DNA from: Lactiplantibacillus xiangfangensis
Lineage (GTDB): Bacteria > Bacillota > Bacilli > Lactobacillales > Lactobacillaceae
Assembly (NCBI RefSeq): GCF_001438845.1
Contig: NZ_JQCL01000008.1
Coordinates: 1 to 54,501, forward strand
DNA length: 54,501 bases
Reading direction: 5' to 3'
Within the stretch, counting starts at the first letter, position 1; every line of letters begins with the position of its first letter. Both the position numbers and the translations under genes were made by a program. Of this stretch, positions 26,595 through 34,769 are shown piece by piece. The notes beneath the pieces were generated by a model that was not told the DNA's origin, did not search any database, and saw nothing but the letters and a program-made list of their open reading frames with translations.

Positions 26595-27884
26595 TTAACT
26601 AAATATGCCGTTTAAACTGTGTCCGGGCATCGGGCCGTCAAAATGCAGACCGAGTAACCGGGCAAAGGTTGGTGCTTCGTCAACTAAGTTAGCCTTTTCA
26701 ATCGTAACGCCCGCCTTAACCGCTGGCCCGTTAAAGAGTAACGTGGTTTGATAATCTGGCTTGGTTGGGTCGTACCCGTGAACACCGTGGTAACGATCTG
26801 GTTGGCCTAACGTCGCCGGGTGGACTGGTTCAACAACTAATGGCCGCCGACTTTCATCGGTAAAGTAATAGCCTTCCTTGGCTTCAACCATCAATGCACA
26901 CGCGGGGTCCGCCCCACGTTTGGCGGCGGCCTGCCCATCAATCACGGCTTCAACGCCTTCAACTGAACTGACAAGTTCTTTTAACGCGTCAAGCTCACTG
27001 AAATTGCGCGTATAAATATACGTTGACCCGTCGGCCGTTTTAGCCATGACTTGCCAATCATCTTCAAACGTCTGGTCTTGCCGAGGCGTCAACCAGCCAC
27101 GCTGTGCAAATAACGTGTTGAGATGGATCATGTGGTCAACGTTGATCTGATAATGGTCGCCCAGAATCACAAAGTTCGTATCGTCAAAGGTCCCCGCCGC
27201 TTTAGTCGCGTTAATGACTTGCCCAACGTGTCGATCCAACCGGTGCAACGCTTGCATCGCCTCTTTAGATCGCACGCCATAACGGTGCCGCATACTATCC
27301 ATATCAACCAGATGCAGCATCGTCAAATTAGGCCGTTTATTAGTCAGCGTATCAACCGCACACGCCGTGATAAAATCATCCAACTGGGGCTGTTTAATTC
27401 CCCGACGAAGATGCCCATACTTATGGTTCATCTCTAATAAGAATAATGGCGAACTCGCTTTGATTGAGACGAGTACTTGGTTCGTCCAGATTCGGTTTGG
27501 AAAAATTTCGGCCAAATTATATGTAATCTTACTCCCCGCAGTAACGGGCCATAAAAAGGCCGCCGTCGTCATTTTTTGTTGCCGTGCCAAATCATAGAGC
27601 GTTGGCACTTTCACATCTTTTTGGTACCAATACCAATCAGGTGAACGTCGCTTGGGCTGAATCTTGGTATTGTTCACAATTCCGTGCACGTTCGGATACT
27701 GGCCAGTGATAATGGTCGTATGTGATGGGTAAGTCAGGGTTGGGTAAATCCCCGTAACGGATTTGACCCATGCGCCCCCCGTCATCAACTGGTTCAACAC
27801 CGGTAATTCCGCCTGATGTTCGCGTAAATCTCGGAATCCAAGTGCATCCAATGAAATGATGACTAAGTGCTGGTTGGTCGCCAT
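26595..27884 (-). CDS. Nucleotide pyrophosphatase/phosphodiesterase family protein
   Basis: The 429-residue protein belongs to the alkaline-phosphatase superfamily. Asp13 in SLDALG, Thr51 in PTLTYPSHTT (nucleophile), Asp and His in HLVDMDSMRH, Asp-His in LGDHYQ and His in YHGVHGYDP make up the two-metal site. There is no signal peptide, so it is probably cytoplasmic. It hydrolyses phosphodiester or pyrophosphate bonds; the substrate is unknown. It is the first gene of a pair with the UMF1 transporter. Confidence 0.87.
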   Translation of the reverse strand: MATNQHLVIISLDALGFRDLREHQAELPVLNQLMTGGAWVKSVTGIYPTLTYPSHTTIITGQYPNVHGIVNNTKIQPKRRSPDWYWYQKDVKVPTLYDLARQQKMTTAAFLWPVTAGSKITYNLAEIFPNRIWTNQVLVSIKASSPLFLLEMNHKYGHLRRGIKQPQLDDFITACAVDTLTNKRPNLTMLHLVDMDSMRHRYGVRSKEAMQALHRLDRHVGQVINATKAAGTFDDTNFVILGDHYQINVDHMIHLNTLFAQRGWLTPRQDQTFEDDWQVMAKTADGSTYIYTRNFSELDALKELVSSVEGVEAVIDGQAAAKRGADPACALMVEAKEGYYFTDESRRPLVVEPVHPATLGQPDRYHGVHGYDPTKPDYQTTLLFNGPAVKAGVTIEKANLVDEAPTFARLLGLHFDGPMPGHSLNGIFS

Positions 27885-27995
27885 AATAAATCGCTTCCTC
27901 TATTGATTATTCGTACCTAAAATTATACCGCAGAATTTTGCGCCACGTCATGGGTAAATTTTATCCAACCCAAATAACGCGTCTGGGACAAACTC

Positions 27996-28028
27996 AAAAA
28001 GCCAATCAGAAATTTTCTGGTTGGCTTC
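27996..28028 (-). terminator. Terminator of the esterase gene
   Basis: AAGCCAA-x-CCAGAAA and TTTCTG-x-TTGGCTT form a stem followed by T5 on the minus strand. Confidence 0.85.
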
Positions 28029-28095
28029 TCCTATTACTATGATTGAAACGTACGCCAAAAGGCAATTTGTTCTACTCTGCTCAAACTTTATACGT

Positions 28096-28929
28096 TTAAA
28101 ATTCCCCGGCCAGTAGTCCTTCTTGTTGCAACCACTGCGTTGCTAAGTTGACCCACTGACTTGCCGCCTTATTTAAGTACTTAGACTTAGTTGGCTTCTC
28201 AGTCACGTGGTTAGCCAACGCTAAACCGTGAATCCCGCTACCATAAAGGTGGTATTCTACATCAACGTCATTTGCCATCAGTGCCTGAACGTATAACATC
28301 GAGTTTTGCGCCGGGACCAATTCATCAGTCGCCGTTTGCCAGACAAACGCCGGCTTAGTCGCCTTAGAAACCAATTTTTGGGCCGCCCACAGCTGTTCGT
28401 CCGCGGTCACCAATTTTTTATCAGCGTCGCTGGTTGGAAAGCCCGCGTTCAAATCAATAACCGGATACCCCAAAATAACGGCAGCGTGTTCTCCAGCATA
28501 ATCATCCAGACCATATTGTTGACGCAATTCAGGATCAGTTGCGACCGCGTTATATAAGGCCACCACGTGTCCCCCCGCAGAAAAGCCCGTCAAAAAGATC
28601 CGGTCAGTAGCGACGTGGCGTTTCTGCGCATGCGCCGTGACCCACGCGATGGTTTGCGCTACTTGTTGTAAAGCCCACGGGTAAACTGACTCGTCTTCGG
28701 TTTCCAACTGATAGTTGAGTATGATCGTATGCATACCTTCCGCGTTAAACCGGGTTGCAATTGGCGCCTCTTCCCGTCCAGAATGGTAAGTAAAGCCACC
28801 ACCCGGACAAATGATCATGACTGGATAGTCCACGTTCTCTTCAAAATCTGAGATTTGATCAAGCCAGTATGCAGTCACCTGAAACGGGTGCTGGTTTGCA
28901 CTTAATGTTTGGTGTTCTACTTGCATCAT
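28096..28929 (-). CDS. Alpha/beta-hydrolase esterase
   Basis: The 277-residue protein resembles BD-FAE/acetyl-esterase-like hydrolases. It has the oxyanion motif CPGGGF, the nucleophile Ser117 in TGFSAGGH, an Asp in TATDELVP and the catalytic His in SGIHGLA. Relatives deacetylate carbohydrates or cleave short acyl or phenolic esters. Two adjacent ATG codons (28929, 28926) follow GGGGAT; the ATG at 28941 lies before the ribosome site. The gene is divergent from a GntR regulator, which probably controls it. Confidence 0.85.
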   Translation of the reverse strand: MMQVEHQTLSANQHPFQVTAYWLDQISDFEENVDYPVMIICPGGGFTYHSGREEAPIATRFNAEGMHTIILNYQLETEDESVYPWALQQVAQTIAWVTAHAQKRHVATDRIFLTGFSAGGHVVALYNAVATDPELRQQYGLDDYAGEHAAVILGYPVIDLNAGFPTSDADKKLVTADEQLWAAQKLVSKATKPAFVWQTATDELVPAQNSMLYVQALMANDVDVEYHLYGSGIHGLALANHVTEKPTKSKYLNKAASQWVNLATQWLQQEGLLAGEF

Positions 28930-28975
28930 GTTATCCCCCATATTTCCATCGAATTAATTACTACGTCCATTATAA

Positions 28976-29029
28976 AGAAAGCGTTTAACCCCTGTCAATT
29001 TTATTCGAACAAATTTGAGAATTTATTCG
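28976..29029. promoter_or_regulatory. Intergenic control region of the esterase and gntR genes
   Basis: A cre-like half match AGAAAGCGTTTAAC lies at 28976-28989. Two related motifs, ATTCGAACAAAT at 29003 and ATTCGTTTATTT at 29025, occur in tandem. The first is nearly identical to ATTCGAATAAAT at 29957, in front of the orphan transcription unit. These are candidate GntR operators. Confidence 0.35.
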
Positions 29030-29100
29030 TTTATTTATTAAACAGGCAAATAATTTGTTATAATGGGTTCAACAATAACAACGCTTATGAGGGTGACAAC

Positions 29101-29823
29101 ATGGAAAAAGTAACGTTTGAAACCATCTATCAAACTTTGAAAAAACGGATTCTGGCAGGAAAATATAGTATTAAAATGCGTCTGCCAATTGAAGACGACT
29201 TAATTCAAGAATTTAACGGCAGTCGCTACGCGGTGCGCAAAGCCATTAAAAAGCTGGCTGCGGAAGGCCTCGTTTACAGTGTTAAAGGCCGCGGTGTCGT
29301 ACTACTGGAGCACTCACCACAGACACAGAAGTTCAACCTAGACCTTGGTAACACCAACGGGGTCAAGCAACTAAACAGTGGCCGCGCACTCACGTACGAA
29401 ACCAACGTGGTCAGCTTTAAACAGGTCATGGTCGATCCAGAATTGAGCGCTAAGACGGCCTTTGAAGTTGGTATTCCAGTCTATGCGATTCAACGTTTGC
29501 GACTTATCAACGGTACCCGGGCCGTCATTGATATCAACTACTTTAACGCCCAGTTAACACCGGGAATTACGCCCGCAATCGCTAAAAAATCAATTTATCA
29601 CTACCTGAAAAAAGATCTCAAAATCAAAATTGCCGTCGTTAAACGGATGTTGCGGGTCGATTCCGCCAGCGAACTCGATATTGCGCATCTAGATTTAGGG
29701 CAAAATAACTGTGTCGGTAACATGATCAGTATTTCCTTTAACGATGACGGCCGTCAATTTGAATACACCGAATCACACTTCATTCCTAATGAATTTAACT
29801 TCAACCAATTGATTCGTAACTAA
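29101..29823 (+). CDS. GntR family regulator, HutC subfamily
   Basis: The 240-residue protein has an N-terminal winged helix (residues 5-70, with LPIEDDLIQEFNGSRYAVRKAIKKLAAEG split across the recognition helix) and a C-terminal UTRA ligand domain of the HutC/TreR type, which usually senses a sugar or sugar phosphate. GAGGGTG lies five bases before the ATG. Its position opposite the esterase gene suggests local control, perhaps by a carbohydrate ester product. A terminator follows. Confidence 0.88.
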   Translation: MEKVTFETIYQTLKKRILAGKYSIKMRLPIEDDLIQEFNGSRYAVRKAIKKLAAEGLVYSVKGRGVVLLEHSPQTQKFNLDLGNTNGVKQLNSGRALTYETNVVSFKQVMVDPELSAKTAFEVGIPVYAIQRLRLINGTRAVIDINYFNAQLTPGITPAIAKKSIYHYLKKDLKIKIAVVKRMLRVDSASELDIAHLDLGQNNCVGNMISISFNDDGRQFEYTESHFIPNEFNFNQLIRN

Positions 29824-29840
29824 ACCTTACCAACCGTTCG

Positions 29841-29877
29841 ACCACCAATGACGAAAACGTTATTGGTGGTTTTTTCC
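29841..29877 (+). terminator. Terminator of gntR
   Basis: ACCACCAATGACG, loop AAAA and CGTTATTGGTGGT are followed by T6. Confidence 0.9.
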
Positions 29878-29956
29878 GTCCTATTAAGCTTTAGACCAAT
29901 TTGAAAATTAACCCTAGTACGCTTTTAAAATTAATTGAAATTACTTTTAAAAATAT

Positions 29957-29997
29957 ATTCGAATAAATATTGACTATTAATGTCAATCATTTATAAT
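29957..29997 (+). promoter_or_regulatory. Promoter with an overlapping candidate GntR site
   Basis: TTGACT (29970-29975), a 16-base spacer and TATAAT (29992-29997) make a near-consensus sigma-A promoter. ATTCGAATAAAT (29957-29968) sits directly upstream of the -35 and resembles motifs in the gntR promoter region. Confidence 0.7.
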
Positions 29998-30003
29998 AAT
30001 AGT

Positions 30004-30137
30004 TGTAAAAGCTAATGGGGGTTAGCGATTACACCGCTCAGTCGAGTGGACAGAACGGGGTCAAAGGATTAGGCATGGTCATGGAGTAAGAATGATTCGG
30101 TGTCACTAGACCAATTAATGTCTGGTGACTTTTTTTA
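30004..30137 (+). ncRNA. Orphan short transcript, candidate regulatory RNA
   Basis: A strong promoter is followed about 100 bases later by a perfect terminator (GTCACTAGAC/GTCTGGTGAC with T7, 30102-30137), giving an RNA of about 130 nt. The interior folds locally: GCTAA-TGGGGG-TTAGC, then CCGCTC-AGTC-GAGTGG. The only ORF is 24 codons from ATG 30015 (MGVSDYTAQSSGQNG and nine more), without a good ribosome site. It may be a small RNA or encode a peptide. I do not recognise a family. Confidence 0.55.
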
Positions 30138-30189
30138 TTGGCACTTGAATTCATCAAATAAACAGTAGCCGTGACGACACCGTTGGGAT

Positions 30190-30223
30190 AAAAAAGTGGT
30201 TCCCACAAAATGTGGAAACCACT
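30190..30223 (-). terminator. Terminator of the choice-of-anchor A surface protein gene
   Basis: AGTGGTTTCCACA and TGTGGGAACCACT form a stem followed by T6 on the minus strand. Confidence 0.9.
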
Positions 30224-30286
30224 ACTACCATCACTAAAATCAGAATGGTCATTATTTTTAATGAGCAGACGCCCTTTTGCGCTTGC

Positions 30287-32572
30287 TTAAACGTTTTGCT
30301 TACGACGTAACCCATACACTGCTAGAACTAAGCTGCTTGCTAAGGCAATCCCAGCTAAGCTAAGCCATTGAGCCTGACCTTCATCCGTTTGTGGTAATCC
30401 TTGCCCATGTGCAGCTAAGGCACCAACCACTTGGGTACGTAAGCCTTCCAACTTAGTCACTAAACGATCGTTATGTTGTTCCTTGGCCTGTTGAATCGCG
30501 TAATCAATCAGATTTAACAACGTCTCTTCTTCAGCTGCTTGCTCATTAACCGGTTCCTTTTGAATCTCGTCAAAAGCCGTTTCTAGTTCGTCAGCTGTTT
30601 CATCCGTGACGGCATTGTTATCAATTTCTTTTTCAACTTCGTCTTCAATCTCATCCACGATTTCATCAGGATCAACACCTTCATTGATCTCTTCGTCGAT
30701 TTCTTCTTCAAACTCTTCTTCAGGTTCCTCAACTTCGTTAGGTTGTTCGGGCGTTTCGACGTCACCCGGTTCTTCAGGTTCACCAGGCTGTTCCGGTTCC
30801 TCAACATCCCCTGGTTCTTCAGGTTCCTCGGGTTCTTTCGGTTCTTCAATGTCTCCTGGCTCTTCCGGTTCACCTGGTTCTTCGGGCTCTTTAGGTTCCT
30901 CAGTCTCACCAGGCTGTTCTGGTTCTTCAGGTTCCTCGGGTTCTTCAGGTTCCTCGGGTTCTTCAGGTTCCTCGGGCTCCTCAATCTCATCTGGCTTTTC
31001 AGGTTCTTCCGGTTCTTCAGGCTCACCAGGTTGTTCTGGTTGTTCTGGCTCTTCCGGTTCCTCAACGTCCACCGGTTCCTCTGGTTCGGGATCTTTTTTG
31101 TTATCAACGTTATCTTGTAAATCCCAACGGTGGGTTTCAGCGTTAACAACGACTTTATCCGCAATGATGTTGCCATCAACATTTTGGTTAGCATCAACTT
31201 CCGCCTTAGGAGCTAAGACGCTTCCTTGGAATGGCCGGTCGATTGAGATGACACCCGTAGCTAATTGATCGCTTGCCGTTGAATCGTAGAAGTTCCACAA
31301 TAAATGGTTATCCCCAAAGTCTTCAGTTTCCTTGTTATCACGACCACTGCCATCATCGTAAATGACCTTAATTTGCGAATTGATATGGTAATCTTGATTA
31401 CCCTCGGTGTCCACGTTAATGATGACCGTGTTCCCATCCTTATCGGCGGATAACCCTTGGATCGTTAGCGGCGTGCTACCATTTAGAACGTCCGCTGACA
31501 GGTTAATGATAATATGACCATTTTCATCAGGCTCTAGGTCGGTGATATCAATGACCCGATTATTCATATCACTGAAATGACTGTTCGTGTAATTAACGTG
31601 TGGTTTCTGATTGCTCATGCTACCACTTAGTTTTTCTAACTTAGCAAATTCCTTATCAAAATCAAGATAAACGTTGCCGTTTTTATCTTGATAGACTTCT
31701 GAAGCAAGTAGGTGATCAATATCGGTCCCATTTATCTTTGGCCGGTTGGGGTTCGAAATGTCGATATCGACATTCTGACCGAAAATAACCTTATTGACCC
31801 GGGTATCACCGGCGGAAACAAATGAACTGTTCGCAATATTATCAATGTTTTGAATATATGAAATATCTTTATCCAATAATTCTTCAATAATATTGGTCCC
31901 AAAGTTGACTTTTCCTGAGAGTGTCCCGACAGCAATATTTCCGTTCGTATGTGCATTCAGTTCAGCTTCGCGTGCAAAAATATGAAATTGAGAAGAAATC
32001 CCTAGAATGTTATGTAAATCTGCATAATCGTCTTCAACGTTTCCACCATCTTGAACAGCCTCATTATCAGCCTTAACTGAATCCGTCGCTTTAACCGGTT
32101 GCGGCGTGGTATCCGGTGTTTTTGACTCCTGATCAGCTGAAGCATCTAATTTCTGGTCCGTTGCCATGGGCTTTTTATCCACGTGACTACTTTGTGACGT
32201 TGCGTCGTCTTTATCACCGGTCTCACCGTTTGTGTCACTACCTTCTGAATCGCCTTGCTTAACTGCATTGGGATCAGTTTTAGGTGCTGACACCGTCTTG
32301 GTTTGTTTTGCACCGATTGTTTTAGTTTGTTGTTCTGACGTCATATCGGCATCGTTTTGTGACTGTGATAACCGATTCGAATCTTGTGACGACGCTTTCG
32401 ACTGACTTTCACTGCTTACCGAACTAGAACTAATGCTTTCAGCATTTTTGGCACCGTTGTCATCCGCACGTGCCGTTAATGTCGCGCCCCCTAATGCTAA
32501 AATGATTGCGCAGGCAAAGGCCCAACGACGACCAATTTTATACATTTTAAAATGCGTTTGTTTCTGTTCCAT
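30287..32572 (-). CDS. LPQTDE-anchored surface protein with a choice-of-anchor A domain
   Basis: The 761-residue protein has a KxYKxGxxW-type signal peptide (FKMYKIGRRWAFACA), a Ser/Gln/Asp-rich spacer to about residue 190, a choice-of-anchor A domain (about 190-490, starting LHNILGISSQFHIFAREAEL) with repeated short Asn/Asp turns, an EEPEEPEQP-rich wall-spanning stretch (about 500-620), an acidic helical segment and the sortase signal LPQTDE at 726-731 with a hydrophobic helix and RRKQNV tail. Such domains occur in adhesins and ice-binding-like surface proteins; the ligand is unknown. The ATG at 32572 follows GGTGGG; the GTG at 32584 overlaps that site. It is monocistronic. Confidence 0.88.
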   Translation of the reverse strand: MEQKQTHFKMYKIGRRWAFACAIILALGGATLTARADDNGAKNAESISSSSVSSESQSKASSQDSNRLSQSQNDADMTSEQQTKTIGAKQTKTVSAPKTDPNAVKQGDSEGSDTNGETGDKDDATSQSSHVDKKPMATDQKLDASADQESKTPDTTPQPVKATDSVKADNEAVQDGGNVEDDYADLHNILGISSQFHIFAREAELNAHTNGNIAVGTLSGKVNFGTNIIEELLDKDISYIQNIDNIANSSFVSAGDTRVNKVIFGQNVDIDISNPNRPKINGTDIDHLLASEVYQDKNGNVYLDFDKEFAKLEKLSGSMSNQKPHVNYTNSHFSDMNNRVIDITDLEPDENGHIIINLSADVLNGSTPLTIQGLSADKDGNTVIINVDTEGNQDYHINSQIKVIYDDGSGRDNKETEDFGDNHLLWNFYDSTASDQLATGVISIDRPFQGSVLAPKAEVDANQNVDGNIIADKVVVNAETHRWDLQDNVDNKKDPEPEEPVDVEEPEEPEQPEQPGEPEEPEEPEKPDEIEEPEEPEEPEEPEEPEEPEEPEQPGETEEPKEPEEPGEPEEPGDIEEPKEPEEPEEPGDVEEPEQPGEPEEPGDVETPEQPNEVEEPEEEFEEEIDEEINEGVDPDEIVDEIEDEVEKEIDNNAVTDETADELETAFDEIQKEPVNEQAAEEETLLNLIDYAIQQAKEQHNDRLVTKLEGLRTQVVGALAAHGQGLPQTDEGQAQWLSLAGIALASSLVLAVYGLRRKQNV
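30725..31095 (-). repeat. Low-complexity Glu-Glu-Pro repeat inside the surface protein gene
   Basis: Degenerate nine-base units encode EEP, EQP and GEP tripeptides. Codon choice is varied between units (GAA GAA CCn, GAG CCT and so on), and the alternative frames stay open, producing long false ORFs on both strands. Confidence 0.85.
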
Positions 32573-32922
32573 TATCAATCCCACCCATAATTATTTTTAT
32601 CAACATTCCTTCGATTCATCTCTATTTTCACGCAGTTTCAGTCAATCTTCAACCTCGATAATAATATATTTTATATTCTTTCAGAAACCATTAAAGTGTC
32701 CTAAGTGTTGATGTATCAACGGTTTATCCGTTTAACCATTTTAACTCAATCCCCATTGCTATCCTGATAACATCAATTAAGTTTTGCCGTTTGATCAGCA
32801 ATTTTCAGAAAACAAAAACCGTTCAGGAATTTTAACTATTCCCGAACGGTTTAACCGATGATTATAATCGAAACGCACACCCAAAAGCAGTTTGCACCGC
32901 CCCTTGACTCACGCTCGTTTGC
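32573..32922. other. Intergenic region with a terminator
   Basis: It holds the upstream region of the surface protein gene, and a minus-strand terminator for the DUF2798 gene at 32815-32852 (AAACCGTTCGGGA/TCCTGAACGGTTT with T tract). I see no gene. Confidence 0.7.
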
Positions 32923-33426
32923 TTAGTCTTCTTCAGTTTTAGCAGCCGCTTCAGTTTTGGCAGTTGCTTGCTGCATTTTACCCAGTACGCCGCGGGCAAT
33001 TGGCCCTACGATCAATAACTGTAACGGTAACGCAACGATCAAGTTAAAAATCCAAGTATGGCCGTACGTTGCAAGAACGTGTCCCCCGGCCAGCTTACCT
33101 TCCACCGTAATCCCAAATAGGGACATACAAGTTACCATGCCGAGTACCATCAAAACGGAAATCGTGATTCCGATTAAAACGGTCCTTTTACGCATGTAAT
33201 CATTAATGATATATTTGAAAGCTAATCCTTTGGCAATTGGTCCTACGACCAATAAATCTAAGATGATAGCAACAACTAAACCAAGCGGGTACCCACTTAA
33301 GATTGCCATGATTAAACCATTACTAAAGCCCTGCGCCATCGCAACGTTATACGCTGTCATAACCAGCACCATCAATCCTGCCATAATGGCTGTAAACACA
33401 ACTTCTTCTTTTAAATTCCGTGGCAT
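32923..33426 (-). CDS. DUF2798 membrane protein
   Basis: The 167-residue protein has four membrane helices arranged as two DUF2798 repeats, each ending with a similar motif (LLVVGPIAKGL at about residue 58 and LLIVGPIARGV at about 138). Function is unknown. AGGAGG lies eight bases before the ATG. It is a single gene with its own terminator at 32815. Confidence 0.88.
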   Translation of the reverse strand: MPRNLKEEVVFTAIMAGLMVLVMTAYNVAMAQGFSNGLIMAILSGYPLGLVVAIILDLLVVGPIAKGLAFKYIINDYMRKRTVLIGITISVLMVLGMVTCMSLFGITVEGKLAGGHVLATYGHTWIFNLIVALPLQLLIVGPIARGVLGKMQQATAKTEAAAKTEED

Positions 33427-33515
33427 ATATAAACCCTCCTAGTTTGTGTATCGAGTGTTCACTATAGCACGCCGAATTGTCCGTTCGTAAGTTACGTTTT
33501 GATGATAATTGTATT

Positions 33516-33543
33516 AAAAAAGGCGGAGAATCGCTTCCCGCCT
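33516..33543 (-). terminator. Terminator of the cytochrome b5-like gene
   Basis: GGCGGGAAGCGA and TTCTCCGCC form a stem followed by T6 on the minus strand. Confidence 0.8.
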
Positions 33544-33610
33544 GATAGTTCGTTTAACTGATTTTGTATGCTTAATTGACTAACAATGATTAGCCATTGC
33601 GACATCATAC

Positions 33611-33850
33611 TTAGTCCGCAACGTACTGACCAACCACGGTTAACTTTTTGAGAACGCCACGGCCGTGTGGTGATTTGGTATCAATGATGTCCGTCAATTC
33701 TTGACCAGCCAAATTACCATGATGCTTGCCACCCGCCCAAGCAGCAACACCCGTCACGTCATAAACAACGCCATCAACGGCAACGTAGGCCGGTTGACCA
33801 GCTTGACCATCGTACTTTGCTAATTCAGTTTGATTAAAAGTCTTACTCAT
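33611..33850 (-). CDS. Cytochrome b5-like haem/steroid-binding domain protein
   Basis: This 79-residue single-domain protein begins FNQTELAKYDGQAGQPAYVAVDG and has the expected histidines: HHG at 43-45 and SPHGRG with His62. The pattern matches short bacterial cytochrome b5-like proteins. Lactobacilli take up haem rather than make it, so haem binding is plausible but not shown; the redox partner is unknown. AAGGAG lies nine bases before the ATG. Confidence 0.85.
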   Translation of the reverse strand: MSKTFNQTELAKYDGQAGQPAYVAVDGVVYDVTGVAAWAGGKHHGNLAGQELTDIIDTKSPHGRGVLKKLTVVGQYVAD

Positions 33851-34182
33851 TACAAATCACTCCTTCACAGTTTAAACTAAGCTTAAACTGGACTGCCAAG
33901 TAAAAGCAAGTAATCCGCTTTCAAATCCGACCTAATCCTATTTGTTTTTACTGATAGCAACGACGCCCACTCAGTTTTACTTTCGACCTAAAGCTGAGCC
34001 AAAAGATCACACCTAACTATTCGACCACGTAATCAGTTCGAACCGTACTCAAATGCACTACCGGTCTTTTCCATATTGATAAGTCACATTTCAGCAACAC
34101 CGGATTCCAAACCAGTATTGCTAACCAATTAATCTAAATGTCACCCACCAACCATCAGCGACGCTAGCAAAACCGTCACAAA

Positions 34183-34376
34183 CTAGCGACCTTGTGAACT
34201 AGCGCTGACCAAGTTCGTTAGCACTGCCCCAATGGTCTTTGGCCATTCATCCTTAGCCACTGCAATTTTTTAAACTACCGGCAGTTTAATGCTTAAAGTC
34301 GATAGTCCAGTCATTACGGCGGCCCAATATTTTTAGCGGCCCGACTTTTCATCAGTCCCCACAAGTGTCCCATCAT
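34183..34376 (-). pseudogene. Possible decayed small protein gene
   Basis: A 20-codon frame MMGHLWGLMKSRAAKNIGPP begins at 34376 after AGGGAG and stops at 34314. A second frame, MTGLSTLSIKLPVV, starts there, hits one TAA, then reads KIAVAKDEWPKTIGAVLTNL and stops at 34183. Bridging one frameshift and one stop gives a basic protein of about 64 residues. I cannot identify it; chance is possible. Confidence 0.3.
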
Positions 34377-34686
34377 TTCACTCCCTATCAATTGACGCCC
34401 AGCTTACATTGAGCAATTAATCACAATACATTCAAATTCACTCAATGGCTAGTTTAATTTTATTATAAAGACATTTTCATCATAGACTTTACCATATTCT
34501 TCGTAAATTGGCAGTGTAATCCACTAACATTGTTAACTTTTACACTTGTTATCGTTCATTCGTAAAACCAATGAACAAACATTTCTAGCAACAACCCAAC
34601 GGCAAACTTTCCGGGGGCAACTAATCCAGCGCTCTCATTAGTTCTTTAACTTAACCGGGCGTTCGTAAAAAAAACGCTATATTTTT

Positions 34687-34702
34687 AAGTTATCCCTAAC
34701 TT
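34687..34702. promoter_or_regulatory. Palindrome upstream of mntH
   Basis: AAGTTATCCCTAACTT is a perfect six-base inverted repeat around four bases, 68 bp before the mntH start. A metal regulator such as MntR commonly binds palindromes in this position, but the sequence does not match a consensus I can cite. A TACAAT box follows at 34729. Confidence 0.4.
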
Positions 34703-34769
34703 TTATTTAATGATTGGTTAAATGAAGCTACAATGTAACCAGTTTTTAAAGAAAGGCGGTTATATTATC

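Larger units (their letters stand above)
33851..34769. other. Long intergenic region with decayed coding traces
   Basis: About 900 bp separate the cytochrome b5-like gene and mntH. No intact gene is evident. The only coding signals are two short frames at 34183-34376 on the minus strand and the mntH promoter region near 34687-34735. Such a long gap is unusual in this otherwise dense window. Confidence 0.6.

Noticed and set aside
30606-31268. Plus-strand Ser-Gly repeat ORF and a minus-strand Asn/Lys-rich ORF
   Set aside because: Both are shadow frames of the EEP repeat in the surface protein gene.
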